A stretch of 64,000 nucleotides of DNA from Fratercula arctica (lineage: Eukaryota > Chordata > Aves > Charadriiformes > Alcidae): the NCBI GenBank assembly GCA_947846985.1, contig CANTUZ010000008.1:40008817-40072816 (forward strand), given 5' to 3'. Under the pieces are notes generated by a model. The model searched no databases and was not told the DNA's origin. It saw only the letters and a list, made by a program, of their open reading frames with translations. This document shows, in pieces, positions 25,056 to 37,404 of the stretch. The position numbers and the translations under genes are program-made. Within the stretch, counting starts at the first letter, position 1; each line of letters starts with the position of its first letter.

Positions 25056-27560
25056 TAGGGAAAAAAAGGGAACGACGACGTTTCCAGTGTCTGCAGGCAA
25101 TCGTCATGTACTGCTGGGATGGAGATGACATCTATTAATAATTTACAAATGCAAACAACCACTGATGTGTAACTTTTTAAGCCCTAACTGCTGATCTGTC
25201 CTCCACAAGAGGTTCTAAGTTTCTGAGTAACCTTCAACGTCTGTCTTTTTATATTTGTTGCCTTATACTTGCCAAAACCCTACGTGAAATTAACATACGT
25301 GAAGAATTGATGCTGCCTTATGACTGATCTGTTAGGTCTAATACTTTGGAAAAACAGGAGATGTATCATTTGAAAGGGCTTTTTGTGGCTTCCCGGTGGG
25401 ATCCACAGCACTTCTTTCCACCTTTAGAAGGAAGCATAATTTGGAACTTTCCAACAGCAAGATTCTTCTGTAGGAAGCTATTTTAGTTCGTTTATGGAAG
25501 TCGTTTATAGCTCCTTGTGAGCTCTAAACAAAGAAGTTTATTGTTCGCTGAGGTAGTTGTCCATACAGCTAAGTGGATTTTAAAAATTGCATTAAGGAAG
25601 AACATTGAAGACAATTTATCTCGTAAAACGCACAGCTTATACAAACCTCATAATGGTGTAGTGTTGGTATGGAAGTTTTGTCAGCATGTTTGGGATGACA
25701 TCCATAAAGTGCCGAGTGTCTTTCGCATTTATGATCAACGTAGACACTTCCAGCATGTGCCAACAAAACCACCCAAACAGACTTTTGTTCCTGGGCAGTA
25801 CGTGGTACAGAGGTAGGATGAGCCACCGCAAGAAGGAACTCGGTCACCCTGCTATTCAAGAGTCTTCCCTTGTCTAGCAACAGTTTTCTTATGCTTCGAG
25901 TCAAAATGTAACCCCCTGTGTTTTTGCGATGCTCATCGCCTCTGTTAGGGGAAGAGGGAGAAGGATTTTCCTTCCAGCTGCGGATGCTGCTCGTTGAGTT
26001 CAACGTTTAAAAAAGGAAAAAAGAAGGAAAAAAAAAAAGGCCTTGTGGCTTTACAGCGGTGCCAGTGAGCAGACGTCCTTGGAGATCGTGTGGCGTGTTA
26101 TATTAGGTTGGCTGGGGGCCTGAAATGTCTGAAACCATGATTTTATCGGGCTCTTTTTGAAGTTGTAACCTACCCCTCGAGAGGCACAGAGCTGGCATTG
26201 TCACTGGAAGAGCCCGTAGGAGAAAATTATTCATGGTTGGGTTTTTCCCCTTTGCTATTTAATTTAGATGACCAGGTGCAGACAGTGGTTTTGGTTTTCA
26301 ACATATTCCATAATATAGGGAAGAAAAGTGCTGAACTGAGTCAATAAACCAGCAGTAAGACATTTAAGTGAGAGATTTCTGCTTTTAAGACATCTGAACA
26401 CTGGCAAAAACTACTTGATTGCTCCAGAGAAGTACGTTTCTGAAAACATATTCAGAGATACATAGTAATATAAAGTTTATAGCGTGGAATATGCATGTTT
26501 TGGCATAGGCTTAGCTTGCCAGGTATCCTGGCTAGCCCAAGGTTTTATTGCACAGCGATTGTTTTTTAAAAGAGAAAAGCTGATTGTGCTAGAAAGTGCA
26601 AATGCTGGAAAACAGCTCTAGTTTTAGATAGCGTTTTTCAAATAGCGTGGTGGGAGTAGTTGGAGGTTCTGTCCTCTCTCTTGGCATCTTTATCATGTTG
26701 CTTAGAAATACTGAAAGACTTTTCTGTTGTTGATGTCTGGTTAGCACAGCTCAAGAGATCTACTGTGGTTAAGTCTTAAAATAATTAATGCCCTCTACTG
26801 TATAAAGGAGTCGTATCCAAGGGAAGTTTTACCTGATTTCTCTATCATGACCCACTTGAATACCTTCATTTCCCCTCTCATGCAGCTGGGACGCTGCACT
26901 GATCCTTCTTTAATTTTAAGCAAGTTCTTGACCTGCTTATCTTTGCATGGCACTCTTCCCATAGATAAAGCAAGGATTGATGTCTTAATTACGTTACCCC
27001 TATAGCTGGCTGGAAGCATAACAGGTTTGAAGCATCTTCATGACTTGCTGGGGGGAGCAGGTGAAGGCAGGCTGGGCTGAACAGCTTTATGCCCTGCACG
27101 GCAGCCGGCCAACCTGTTCCTACCGCGCTGCCTGCTCTCTGGTGCCCACCTTGGGTATCAGAGGATATAGAAGGGGGGTGGCTAAGGTTTTGGTGTGAGA
27201 GGAGGGTCAGTGAGGATGCGCACGTCTCTGTATTTCATTAGTTCGGATGCATATGCAGCAAGCAAGACCCGCTGTGGTATTTTCCTTTGCTTCTGAAATT
27301 CAGGTTGGTACATTGAATGCATTACCAGCTATTCTTCGGGGGTTTTCTGCACAGAATTTGTTTCTTCTGAAGAAGCTGCCTTCATTAACTCTTTCTTACT
27401 TAAAAGGCCACATTTGAGGTCTGTCTGGTATCGTGTTACTGGACAGAATGGCCGACAGCAGCAGGACAGAGGAGCTTTTTTTAGAAAGCTGGTTGATCCA
27501 AGCAGTGGTTACCCAGTTAAAAACAAATAAAAGAAGGAACTGCTAATCAGTAAAGCATTA

Positions 27561-27563
<3 letters not shown>

Positions 27564-27600
<37 letters not shown>
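27564..27600 (+). repeat. Pure A37 tract
   Basis: Thirty-seven uninterrupted A, the longest homopolymer in the window. An AATAAA hexamer lies at 27526-27531, 32 bp upstream. It may be a simple expansion or the tail of a short polyadenylated retrocopy; see findings. Confidence 0.85.
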
Positions 27601-27602
<2 letters not shown>

Positions 27603-28731
27603 GTAGTAGGACAGACTGGATCTGGGAAATAACTGTCAGCAGCTCAGCTGTGCGTCAGTCCATGTGTCACTCTCAATACTCTTCTGTTCAGGTAGAACTG
27701 AAGAGCTACTGGTACTCCCCTAATATTTTAAAAAAGATACTGTCACAAGCTGTGCCCGGCTGGTTAATCTGAGCTTTCATGTGGTCAAGTATATTGCCAG
27801 TGGATTTTAGGCAGAGGGTCGCAGGTTCTGTTGGATGGGAGACCCGCAGGGACTCGGCCTGTGGAGTGCTGGGAGGACTTCGGGTATCTCTGCAGTTGCC
27901 TGTCAGGCAACTAAAAACATTTGGAAACTATCCCTTGTGGTCTGTGGTGCTGTCTCAGAGCCTTTTTCTCTGTTGTTAGCGCTGGCAAAATGTCTTCATC
28001 TCGAGCGATGCTTTAAAATTGATCGCAAGACTGAGATTGTCTGTTACTATGTTTTCGTTGGGAGGTTTCTGTACGCGAACCCGCTGTACGGAGGAGGTTT
28101 GGACCAACCACAGAAAAAATCAGCACTTGCTATTTTTATTTTTAAGCATGCAAATACACTACATTCTTACTGCTTCACACGTTATACTCAAAACAGTGGT
28201 AGTTTCTGTTCTTCCGTGCTTCTTGTCAGTGCAGACTTGGTACCTGGAGTAATATTCACCATGCTTAGAAGTGAGGGCAGTAATTAATTTAATTGTTTGA
28301 TGTGGTCAGGAACAGACTCATTTTCCTTCCGCTGTTATGAAATTGCGTACAGTTTAGTGAAAAAGCTACGATACTAAAAGAATACCACAGCTGAATTAAA
28401 ACGTCATGCTTAAGATTACCCCTGGAAATAGAATTCGTACTCTTTGCTTATACGTGGTAATAGCACAGACCCACTAAAAGCATTTCTTGGCTGAGATTAC
28501 CTATTTTCCACTAATTTGTGTTCCTAGAAATGTCTGAACTTCTTTTCATTCAAACATAAAACAAAAACAGTCAATGCATTTTTTGTTGTCAAATAGTGCT
28601 ATCCATTTGAAGTCATCAGTGGTCTATTATTAAACAGTGTTCAGAAAATGCCCCTTAAATATGGATTTCGGTGCCACCTTTGCCAATAAATATATGTACT
28701 TGATGTTTGTCTGGTTGCCTCTAACTGACAT

Positions 28732-28817
28732 GTGGGAGGTGTCCCTGGCCACGGCGGGGGTTGGAACTAAGTGATCTTTAAGGTCCCTTCCAACTCTAAC
28801 CATTCGATGATTCTGTG
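28732..28817 (+). mobile_element. CR1 LINE 3' tail, very short
   Basis: About 86 bp of CR1 3' end (gtgggaggtgtccctgg ... gatctttaaggtccc) closed by the octamers ATTCGATG (28802-28809) and ATTCTGTG (28810-28817). Extreme 5' truncation is normal for CR1. The tail type matches the copies at 8708, 14190 and 49012. Confidence 0.9.
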
Positions 28818-30839
28818 CTTGAAATTCAGTCTCTCATGAGTGCCCAGCAGATTTCTCTGTCTCTTAGAGGAATTCCTTGTATTTTGGGTAGGTGCCAGCA
28901 CATCGTCTGGTCCGATAAGGAGGTAAAGGCAAAGGCTCTTGCCTGTCAGCTGGTGGGTTGTAGAATACATGCCATGAGGATGCTGTCTCAGAGACTGGTA
29001 CCCTGCGGCATAGGTGTGAGGGGCGGCAGGTGGGCAGATTTGGGCTGGCTTGGCTCAGGGAGTAGGAGCAGTCATCTCACGAGTGATGCTTTGGGGATGG
29101 CTTTTATCTGCTAGCTCCCGCTTGATTTCTGCAGGGGTGATCGCTGGTACCTCGTGTCTCCGCGAGGCAGTGCTTGCTGCTAGAAGACATAACGCTACAC
29201 GCGGAAGAGAGCTCAAAGCTTCGTTCATCTTCTCTTCCAATCCCCACCACGTTCGGTGAGGCAATAGGGCAGCTTGAGCTCTACCACCTTCTCGTCAGCT
29301 TCCCTGCCTAAGGCCTTCTTGGACCTAAGCGATCACTTGCATCAAACACGTTCAGTGTCTTTCTCCCGCACGTTTAAGCCCGGTAAAGATCTTTCCCAAG
29401 GTGGTCCCCATAGCGTTGCTATGAGAAGAATAGAAAGAATTAGGCTAATTAAGGAGATGTCCCGAATTCAAGACGAGTATACGCAGTTACTTGGTAATAC
29501 GGTTTATAACAGGCAAGCAGTTAAGTGAAGGTTTTGTCTGTTAGATCAAATTGATGTAGATGTCACATCCAGAAGGAGAAGTTTAAAAGCGTGTCGTTCC
29601 TAGCACATTGAATTTAGACGTGCTTTGTGGCACTCCTCCTTGTCTGAACAAGGTTGGTTTTCTGGTTTTAAAGACTGTTCGATAAACAGACACGTAACAG
29701 CCATCTCTCGGTGTCAGCTATGCCGATCTGTAAATGTGTTTACATCCCAAACATCTGGAAGCGGATATCTCTGGGAAATAATCATCTTAAGAGCAAAAGC
29801 CAAGAAGTTCCAGGCCTTCTTGGGAGTTTCCGTTTCAGAGATGTTAAAAATAAATAATAATAAAAAGACCTATGCGAGAATTTATGAAGAAAAAAACCCA
29901 GGATGACTCTTTCCTGCTCAGTTTACACGTGGGCGCAAGAGCTGGGAAAAAAGACTTTTCCCTTGATGTGTATAGTCATGGTAGGACAGGAACCAAGCTA
30001 GAAGTGAAAGAGCGGCGTGAGAGAGGCGTATTTTCTGTGCTCTGTCAGAAAACAGACAAATGAGTAGAAGGTAAAGCTGATTGTTCTGTCGCAAAGCCAG
30101 GCACCTTGCCTGGAAAGAGGTTGATTTTTCTCTCCCTAGAAGTTTTGCCATGACACTTTAAAAATGAAAGCTGGTCTCTCGGCTTTTTTAGGTTCTTGGA
30201 GGTGCAATTTGGGGTTTTTCACATAAGAACTGGGATTCCATGTGGTTGCTTCTCCCAGGCAATACAAATGGGTGGGGGGTTGTTTTGGTTTTGTTATATG
30301 AAGGCTTTAAATAACAGATCTTTAACTGTGGCTTTACGAAGGGTGCTTTCACTTGTGTGCTATCTCGGTAGCAGCCTCTGGTTGGGGGAAATGGAAGTTC
30401 GTTCCCTTTAATCTGAAGCGATGTTACTTTTGTGTCATCTTAAATCAAAGTTGTTGCATGATGCTTAAGTAACATAAATTTAAGTTAAATTTACATGGCA
30501 GTGAACATCGTTCTGTTGATGTGCCTCAGTTGGAAGTGCGTCAGAGAAGGGTAACTTGTGGACTTGCTCGCTTCCAACGTTATCTGGTAGTCGGTAGCCT
30601 ATTGCGCCAATGTTATAAGGGCCAGCAGTCCTGTAAATCAGCCACTGGCCAAGTCTCTGTGCCTCTTAGAAGCTGACTCAATTCTTGCTGGCTTTGGAGC
30701 AGGAGTGGGTCCGGGTTTCAATTACTCCCGAGTTGGGTTGGATTTGAGCCGGTGACCTGAAGGTGAACTTATTCCTGAAATCTCTCCCAGGAGTCATTTA
30801 TTTCTTCTCCTCTACAAACAACCCAAAGCCTGAGCTGCA

Positions 30840-31180
30840 GCAGGAGCCACTGATGTAGAAAGTTCACATCTAAAAATAGCTTATAGTGTAGAGAGAAATT
30901 GTTTCCTGATTAACACTTCATTTAAATAATTTGGTGCTATTAAATTTACTTACAATAGTGACTGTACAGTATGTGAAGTATCCTAAAATGTGTTAGCTAC
31001 ATAGCCATCGTTAAGTACGCTAAAGGTTGTTATCCACTAACTCTGTGTGACACTTCAGACATGTTATAAGAATCGCATCTTCACATTTTTATAAATGTGA
31101 GTTTTCTATCTGTTATTAATTGTGATCATCTATCAAATCAACACAGTGGCCGTTAAGTAATCTTATTTTACACTGAAGTG
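30840..31180. promoter_or_regulatory. Candidate conserved non-coding element
   Basis: An AT-rich repeat-free block with TGATTAACACTTCATTTAAA, GCTATTAAATTTAC, TGTTATTAATTG and ATCTATCAAATC motifs. It contains a small perfect hairpin: TCACATTT (31081-31088) and AAATGTGA (31093-31100) with a 4-nt loop. No coding frame. Confidence 0.35.
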
Positions 31181-32919
31181 CTCGGAATCGGGCTGAGTTG
31201 GAATGGACTGCCTTCTAGATTTTTCTTTTGAAAAGGTAGAGAGTTGATGTTTCAGTTAGACGGATATACCTTCGAAGTAAGATTTCTGACGCGGTGTCTT
31301 TAGATTCTAATACCTGTCTAATAATTCTGTTCTTAAACCATTGCATTATTTTTTTTTACCTTTTAAGCCTACCTTACATCTACAGCCCTACCTGTCACGT
31401 TGGGTAGCCGTTTTCCGCAGTATCTGAATTAATAGCCGCAGAACGCGGTACTGGGAGCCAGCACCCTCTGAAGTGCGGGGTGCCATACGCGGGAGGGGGA
31501 GCACTGCTGGAAACCCGTGGGTGGGATCACTCCTCTGTTGTGATGCGTCGTGAATTCAAGTCTCGATCCAAACTAGACTGAATCCATCGATATTTTTATA
31601 GATCATGCCATACTCTTTTTTTTTAATTGGAGGTTACTGTGAGGATTTAGATGTTATGATCAGGCTGCCAATCAGTAAAAACGTGTAGCAAGCCAAGAGC
31701 TTGCTAGTGTAGGCAATTGCTCCAAAGCCTATAGATCTTGGGCGCCTTCGCAAATAAATGCAGAACTGAGTCCTAAATTCTTGAATCCGCGCTGAACTCC
31801 TTCTGTGTAGGTGGCCGAGGTTGCGTACTGGAGCAGTGTGTGACTTCACAGTGCCGTATTTTATCTGGTGGAGTTCCCACGAGGCCAGAAGTTGGTCGTT
31901 GGTAGTTACTTGCTACTAATTTTGTAGCCTAATGTGGTACGTGAGATGACTTGACTGAACATGAAGCGTTTTCCGTGCTTCAACTTGAGCGTGAGTTTTA
32001 CGGTTTTGCCACAGATCACAAACGCAAGTTTGTGACTTACTTTTGTCATTAATCACCCAAGTCAATTTTCCATTTGGTTGGGTTTGCTGTTAGTTCAGTG
32101 ATATACAGCTGTACCGAACGGAAGAAGTTGTCAGTTTGCTCGTTTTGAAGGGGGAAAAAAAAAAAAAAAAGCCCAATTTTAAGTGTGTTGGGAGATTTCC
32201 CTTTCATCCCACTAGAGGGTGATCCATCAAGGTAGTCTTCTCCAGTCCCTTTGGCCCAGAATTTCCCCTGTCCATAACTAGAGAGAAATAAACTTGCACT
32301 GTTAGTACCCTATATTCCTTGGTATCGGAAAAAAGAGGCGCAAAGCAAATATTAGTGCTAATGAAATAAATATTTTATAAAACCCCTGCATTTGTTAAAT
32401 ATTGAAGGGGAAAAAAAAGAGTTTGCTTAGATTTTCTCTTCAGGGAAAGAAGGAAACAATGAACTGTCCTGTGATTCTTTCTCACAGTGGGCAAATGGTG
32501 CCCGTCTCTAATGACGATTAGGTAGATAAAGGGTTAGAAATGTGTTGTGAAGCTTCAGGCAGATGACTGTGGATGCCGGACAAGATGCAGTCGTTGCTGC
32601 TCAGCCTGTGCCTGTTTCACTCGGGTTGATTTTCATGCCTGCGTCGCACCGTATCCTGAATAAAATCACAGATCTGTCTTGTCCACCCGATGCAATCTCG
32701 CCGAGTTTTTGACGGTTACACGTTGTTATGCTAACCGGTTGGATGTTAAGACCTTTGCAAAATTGCTCGTTCTTTTTCCCCCAGTGATTTTAAAATATTA
32801 AAGCCATCAGGAGGGTTGAAGCTGATTTACCAAAAGGGAAAAAAAATTCACAAATGTGTTTTGAGTATTGAACTGCCGTTGACATCTAAAGTCCCAACCA
32901 TGCTGTTTTCCTCCACACT

Positions 32920-33420
32920 CCAGCAATCAGGACATCCAGCAAACCCATAAAAAACCAAACTAATAGCATGAATATTCAGTGACCTAGAATACTAATTATT
33001 GTCATGAATATTAATGTGATCGGACTTGCTTTTTCCTCTTCTCTTTCTCTGGCTCTTTTTTTTTCTTTTTTTTTTTTCTCTTTTTTTTTTTTTCCACTCA
33101 GCCGGCTCTAAAGATGGACCATAATGAGAGCATTTAAGAGAGAGAGCGCTCTCCGCCGTGACAGGGACCGGGGTAATAAGGAGAGCTTGATTAACGTGGT
33201 GCACTTGGGGGAGAGATGAGAAGATTCACGTGGGCCTGTTGTGGGGGAGGCAATGAGGCACCGGCGGCTGTGTTGCTGCTCCCTCAGATTAATGAGGCCT
33301 AAGAGTGCATTAGGAACAGTGACAAAGGTTTGATCTAATGGGCTCAGTCATTTTTCCTTTGAGTGACAGACGCACAGAAGTAATTGGCTGTGCAGAATGG
33401 CAGCTCATTGGCAGTACTTA
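32920..33420. promoter_or_regulatory. Candidate conserved enhancer with POU, TCF and homeodomain motifs
   Basis: Two repeat-free halves flank a pyrimidine tract (33029-33094). The left half has CATGAATATT twice (32968 and 33003); the first copy reads ATGAATATTCA, close to a palindromic POU-dimer site. The right half has the 12-bp palindrome GAGAGCGCTCTC (33142-33153), an E-box CACGTG (33227-33232), abutting ACAAAGG and TTTGATC (33322-33335; TCF/SOX-like), TGACAG (33364-33369; MEIS/TGIF-like) and TAATTG (33381-33386). There is no coding frame. Motif identities are family knowledge; function is inference. Confidence 0.45.
33029..33094 (+). repeat. Polypyrimidine (T/C) tract
   Basis: About 66 bases are almost all T or C, with T runs of 9 or more. 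It separates the two halves of the candidate enhancer. It resembles a 3' splice-site tract but is followed by ccactcag and no open exon I recognise. Confidence 0.7.
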
Positions 33421-33879
33421 AGGATACATTATCCCCGTTGTGTGGCCCGCAGAGGCTGTTTATCAAAACTGCTCACACTGCAGACATGCATTCACTTAGC
33501 TGCTGTTACAGTGGCAATAGCTATTAAAAATAAAAAAAAAAAAAAAAAAGTCATCTCGCATTCGTATCTATTGTCTCTTTTTCAAAAATAAAGTTTCTTT
33601 GTTCCATTTTCTTAAGAGTCTGGAGGATGTTTGAATGCCGGCAGTCGTCCTTCCCCATCCCGAAGAGGCTCTGGTTGCAGCTCGCAGGGTTTGGGGAGGT
33701 TGGTTGGCTGGTGGAATGCTCCCAAAGTTAGGTCCGTTAATCTTACCGGGTTTTGATGTGGATCCGGCGCACAGGTAAGACCCCCCCCCTCCCACCCGCT
33801 TTCCAATTTCATTATTAATAACTTCCATAGACAGTCAAAGGGATTAGGAAGCATTTTATATCTTTTGCCTCAGGCCCCT

Positions 33880-34020
33880 ACACGTGCATTACTTGACACG
33901 CAAGCAGCATAATACCACGGAATTAGTTGATTTTGCGCTGTTATTTTTTTTGCAAAGCTAAATTCACAATTGTTAATAGGATTCATAGCCAAACAACAAC
34001 GAGACAAAGTAAAGCATTTG
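33880..34020. promoter_or_regulatory. Candidate conserved non-coding element
   Basis: A repeat-free block with GCATTACTTGACAC, GGAATTAGTTGATTTTGC and TTCACAATTGTTAATAGG motifs. It may be a satellite of the block just upstream. Weak, composition-based call. Confidence 0.28.
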
Positions 34021-37000
34021 CCGGTGTAAAATGGTCACCTCTGGGTCTTAAAGATGCAGTCCCTCAACAAGCAGGTAACCTCAGTGAGGTCCTGGCCAGA
34101 AGGTGAAGGATACGTTATTTATTGCTGTTATTTGTTAAAACTACTGGGAAAATAGTAATATGCCTACTGGGAAAGGAAAGCATGCTTTGATCCCAGCAGA
34201 ATAAATAGTCTGGGATCTTGAGCAGAAGCCCTTGGTGAAGATCTTGGGTTTAACTTTCTTTTAGAAGAGATGTCTCCTCTGATGACTTGATTTTCCTTCA
34301 CACTTGCTGTGTTGGTTTGGCCTGCTCTGAGAATAATAGCTTTTCTCGTTATACTCCCAGCACCATGTCCTTCACTGCCAGGATATTTCTTGGCATTGCC
34401 TTGTTTGTTCATTAGTATTGACCCTTCTCGCTTTGTACGCTACTAATCACGCCCGGTTCGCAGAGGCTGCCCTGCCAGGCTGCGAGATGGAAGGTCTTCC
34501 TCCATTAAGAGCTGCTTATCTTCAGGAAATTTGTTCAGATAATAAATGCTTCTGCAGAAAAACATAAAAATCAGTTAAACCCAAAGCGAGTCGTCTGCTA
34601 CAGTATTGAAAATGATTGTCGGTGTATTGAAGGAGAGTTTCAATACTGGAACCGATGTGTTTTGGAAAGAGACTGTTGTCTCACTCTTTCTTGTTCCATG
34701 TACAAGTAACCTCAAGTTATTCGGGTCCCTGATAAGCCCAAGGCAGAAATGATGTGCTGTTTGCACGCTGCTGTCAGATCGAAACAGAATCCGTAGTAAT
34801 ACTGTAGTAGGTTTTCCCCTGTTAATAAAAGCACTCAAGAACCTGGTTATGGAAGTTGGAGCTCTCCAGCCCTGATCCCACCACTCATCTTCCCGAGAAC
34901 GTGGCCAGATGGTGCCCTGACACCTGGGCAGTGCCTTCCTTTCCCGTGCGGACATTACTCACTTGAAGAAGCAAGGAGCTGTGAGTAGCAGTTTTCCCAC
35001 ATTTCAGTGCAGGGCGTGATCTCCAGAGTTGGCAAGGGAAGGAGGATGCACTGTAAAAGATGGATGCTGGGATCTGAGGCAGAACGCTGATGGAACCCAG
35101 AAGAGCCGTTCCTAAATTTTCCTCAGCTAAAGCAGGAGTTGTCCCGACATTCATTATTGGCAAAGGAGAAGGCAGAAAGTGGCGCTGCTTGGATGGTTAT
35201 CCACTTCTTAGGAAGGTTTCGTCCACTGGGAAGATTTCTGCACAACTCTGGGAATTAATTCATAAACGTAACGCAGAATTGAAGAACAGGGAAGGGAACG
35301 CTTGTCAGCTTTTTGCAGCTAGCAAAGTGGCCTTTTCCACTTCCCTTTTGCGCCCTAATGTCTGAAGAAACTTCAGGGAGCGGGGTTGGGTGTGGGTTTT
35401 GAGCAGGCGACCAACAGCCGATCTAATCTATCTGACAGTGCCTTTTTCTGAATTAGAGGGCATTTCAAGAATAGGCAGTATTCCAGCAACAGGAATTGAC
35501 CCAACATGATTTGAAACAATTAACCCTCTGATATCAAGAGTCAGGATTTCCTGACCCACAACTCTAATGCATTTTTCATTAGTTCTAACAGCTGGTGAGC
35601 GCAGCCCTCTGGCCTTCAGAGGTTTGTTTCTTTTTTTGGAAGAGAAACTTGTCGTGAACATGAGGAGCCTAACACAAATAAAACATGGCCATGGTGAAAG
35701 CCGAGCAGTAGGCTGTAGTTCATCTGATTCGGTCTTTCTGTGCTTCTGTGCAGCCGCTCTCTGCGGGTGTCGTACGCTGCTGCTTCATGGAAAAATATAG
35801 TTCTGCTTCACGACTCTTGCAATGTCTCCTTGTCTCATAAATTCAAGACTATATTAGTTGCACTCCTGAATATCAAACTTCTTGTAACCGATTTGTTTGG
35901 GAGAAATCACAGCTGTCTCTGCAGCAGGAAATGGAGACCACCTCCATGCATTTAAGTCACTTGTATCTCACTTTTTAGGGTATAGCTGTGAATTATATTC
36001 ATTCTGCATTTGTAATTAATGGATACCATCGTTGGTGAAAGCTTAGGTTGAAGTGATGCGTCTGCTAAAATAACCTGTGCTGCCCGGTGATGATTCGCTG
36101 TATTATTTTTGTTAAGTTAAAATACAGCAAAAGAGGAATTGCTAAAATGCTGTCCCCCCTACTCTTCTGCTACGAGAGTAACATGACAAAAACCCTGAAT
36201 AGTTTATTTTTTTGGTTGGGTGGGTTACTGCATACATGTAAGGCAACATTTCTGTTGCACTTTATTTATTGTATATTTTATTAAAACTTTTGTAATACAC
36301 AGATTCTTTATCTTTTGGGTTTTACTGACTAGGTGGGCACTTACAGTCTTGTATGGTCCGGTATTTGTATAAATCTTGGTTGTTTTCACAATGTTTCCGA
36401 GTATTGTAATCTGGCATTGCGGTTTTGGCCTGTTTTGTAAATCTGAACCGACTAAGTCTGATGAGCAAAGAGAGTCCCTCTGCGTGTAGGAAGTGGGGAC
36501 GCGTTCTGCCCCCAGTGCGTGTGTTTCTATCAGCCTCTTAATGCATATATCCATCCGTACACACAGACACGCGCTCCTCTGCTTAATTCCTTTTGTGCCG
36601 AGTCTCTTGTCTTTACTTGCTCTTTGCTGCCGGTGGCTATTTACACTGAATAGACGGAGATATAAATTGGACTTCGTGGGAGCGCGCTCACTTTTCTCAA
36701 AGGCTCTTCTGCTGAGCATTGACCAAACCTGGAAATTACCTTGAATCTTAATTTGGATGGGTTTTGTGAAGCTTAATTGTTTGAACGTTTTGTAAGTGCG
36801 ATCGTAACGGGGTATTTTATAATATCAGAAAAGATAGTTTTAATAAAGCTGTCTAGAGCTAGAAAGAGGAACTCTTCCTTTGATGCTCCTTTGGTAGATG
36901 AAAACATTTTTGTTCAATAGGAGACCAGCATCTTTTTTTGCTCATTTGAGACCAGTTCTGGCAACATACTGATATTCATTCAAATATAAATGCCATATTC

Positions 37001-37390
37001 ACTTTGAAATGCAAATTGTTTAAAGAAAAATAGCATATGGTAGAGGTAAGTACCTTTTCAAATCAGCTCCCACACTTTAGGGATGTGAGTACAGCTAAAA
37101 TTATTCTTTGGAAAGAATCTGGAGCCTTTAACACACTGAAGCTTGAACTAATCAAGGCTTCCCAGTAAGCATATACACATATCCATATCAAGGAAACAGT
37201 GCTGAGAATACATGGATTAGCATAGTAATTTAACTGCCCCCTGCTAATCAACTTCAGCGACCAGCTGATGCATACATGATGTATTTGAAGAGGCGCTCTT
37301 CCAGAGCTCCAGAATGGGCCAGGTAGCTGACCACGGATTTCTTGTTAATGTTGATATATATATCTATCTGTCTTCATATAGAGATATAGA

Positions 37391-37404
37391 TACACGTACG
37401 TGTA
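37391..37404. repeat. 14-bp perfect palindrome
   Basis: TACACGTACGTGTA is its own reverse complement and carries ACGT cores. It follows an AT-rich TATA/CTAT microsatellite-like stretch (37346-37390). No gene or known element surrounds it. Confidence 0.6.

Noticed and set aside
33029..33110. Polypyrimidine tract followed by cag as an acceptor for a hidden exon
   Set aside because: The tract is long and splice-like, but the sequence after ccactcag gives no open frame in the AGAP1 phase and no recognisable AGAP1 residues.
36225..36719. 164-codon minus-strand open frame
   Set aside because: No recognisable motif or family; mixed low-complexity composition, and it lies in intron with no promoter or splice signals for a minus-strand gene.
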